Source: Candidatus Amarobacter glycogenicus
Lineage (GTDB): Bacteria > Chloroflexota > Dehalococcoidia > Tepidiformales > Tepidiformaceae
Length of the DNA stretch: 64,000 nucleotides
Assembly (NCBI GenBank): GCA_016719395.1
Contig: JADJZF010000004.1
Coordinates: 62,001-126,000 of the forward strand
Reading direction: 5' to 3'
The position numbers and the translations under genes are program-made. Below are positions 63,955 to 64,000 of the stretch, in pieces. The notes under the pieces were generated by a model. That model saw only the letters and a list, made by a program, of their open reading frames with translations. It was not told the origin of the DNA and did no database searches. The first letter of the stretch is position 1, and each line of letters begins with the position of its first letter.

Positions 63955-64000
63955 CAGACGGGGGGCGCGGTGCGGGCGTTTGGCACGGCCTGGCGCATGG
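63955..64000 (-). CDS. Possible C-terminal end of a gene entering from the right
   Basis: On the minus strand a frame from the window edge reads MRQAVPNARTAPPV and stops at TGA 63955-63957, 26 bp before the terminator at 63904-63929. Only the terminator supports it. No function can be given, and the local read quality is poor. Confidence 0.25.

Noticed and set aside
48000..64000. Insertion sequences as the cause of the broken genes
   Set aside because: No transposase fragment, terminal inverted repeat or target duplication was seen; breaks are one or two bases each.

Overview
The window is strongly GC-rich bacterial chromosomal DNA, densely packed with short operons on both strands and many 1 to 17 bp gene overlaps. 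The gene set suggests a Chloroflexota-type (Dehalococcoidia-like) organism: an ECF41 sigma factor, a SpoIIIAA-like AAA/R3H ATPase, an MrfA-type DEAD/DEAH helicase, ResB and TlpA for cytochrome c maturation, LLM oxidoreductases, and CaiB and crotonase acyl-CoA enzymes. This assignment is an inference from gene content only; there is no rRNA or marker gene to settle it.

Layout. 1-5.98 kb: VapC tail, MaoC and GNAT genes, a NeuD-like acetyltransferase, a broken SGNH hydrolase, a YjfB-like small protein, and a crotonase/LLM pair. 5.99-9.9 kb: a mazEF module with a striking operator, two tiny membrane proteins, radC, a B-box/LysM protein and clpS. 9.9-13.2 kb: oxidoreductase, ECF41 sigma factor, thioesterase. 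13.2-17.1 kb: a glycosyltransferase operon with a hicAB module between two paralogous transferases, then an EEP-fold hydrolase. 17.1-20.3 kb: tRNA-Pro(CGG), small hypotheticals, a lipoprotein, a DUF6941 protein and a Cys-rich unknown. 20.4-26.8 kb: two chemoreceptors flanking a hydrolase/membrane fusion and hicBA. 26.9-28.7 kb: ZTP riboswitch and purH. 28.7-35.2 kb: two arrays of one intergenic repeat family, a CGNR regulator, a double CaiB gene and an orphan SPP1-type portal gene. 35.2-38.9 kb: FbpABC-type iron uptake behind a DtxR/MntR-like operator. 38.9-46.2 kb: aspartate kinase, MFS transporter, PatB-like lyase, lipoprotein, SDR, acylphosphatase, winged helix and vapBC. 46.4-64 kb: pdxT, GNAT, AAA/R3H, tmk, site-2 protease, DUF389, TlpA, ResB, an unidentified coding remnant, a tandem repeat array, helicase, cca, crotonase, SRAP and an ABC-2 exporter.

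Genes and regulation. The clearest functional units are the ZTP-controlled purH, the metal-controlled fbpABC operon, the glycosyltransferase operon, and five toxin-antitoxin loci (vapC tail, mazEF, hicAB, hicBA, vapBC). Two of these loci have near-perfect palindromic operators overlapping the antitoxin start.

Caution on sequence quality. Frameshifts occur throughout and become very frequent to the right. From about 46 kb nearly every gene is broken, and from 52 kb each gene can only be recovered by stitching frames, including essential ones such as tmk and cca. This looks like an uncorrected noisy contig end, not biological decay. Coordinates of genes beyond 50 kb are approximate. I did not find a convincing new multi-gene system. 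The best leads are the orphan portal gene, the two-gene small membrane protein operon, the Cys-rich 385-residue protein and the repeat families.
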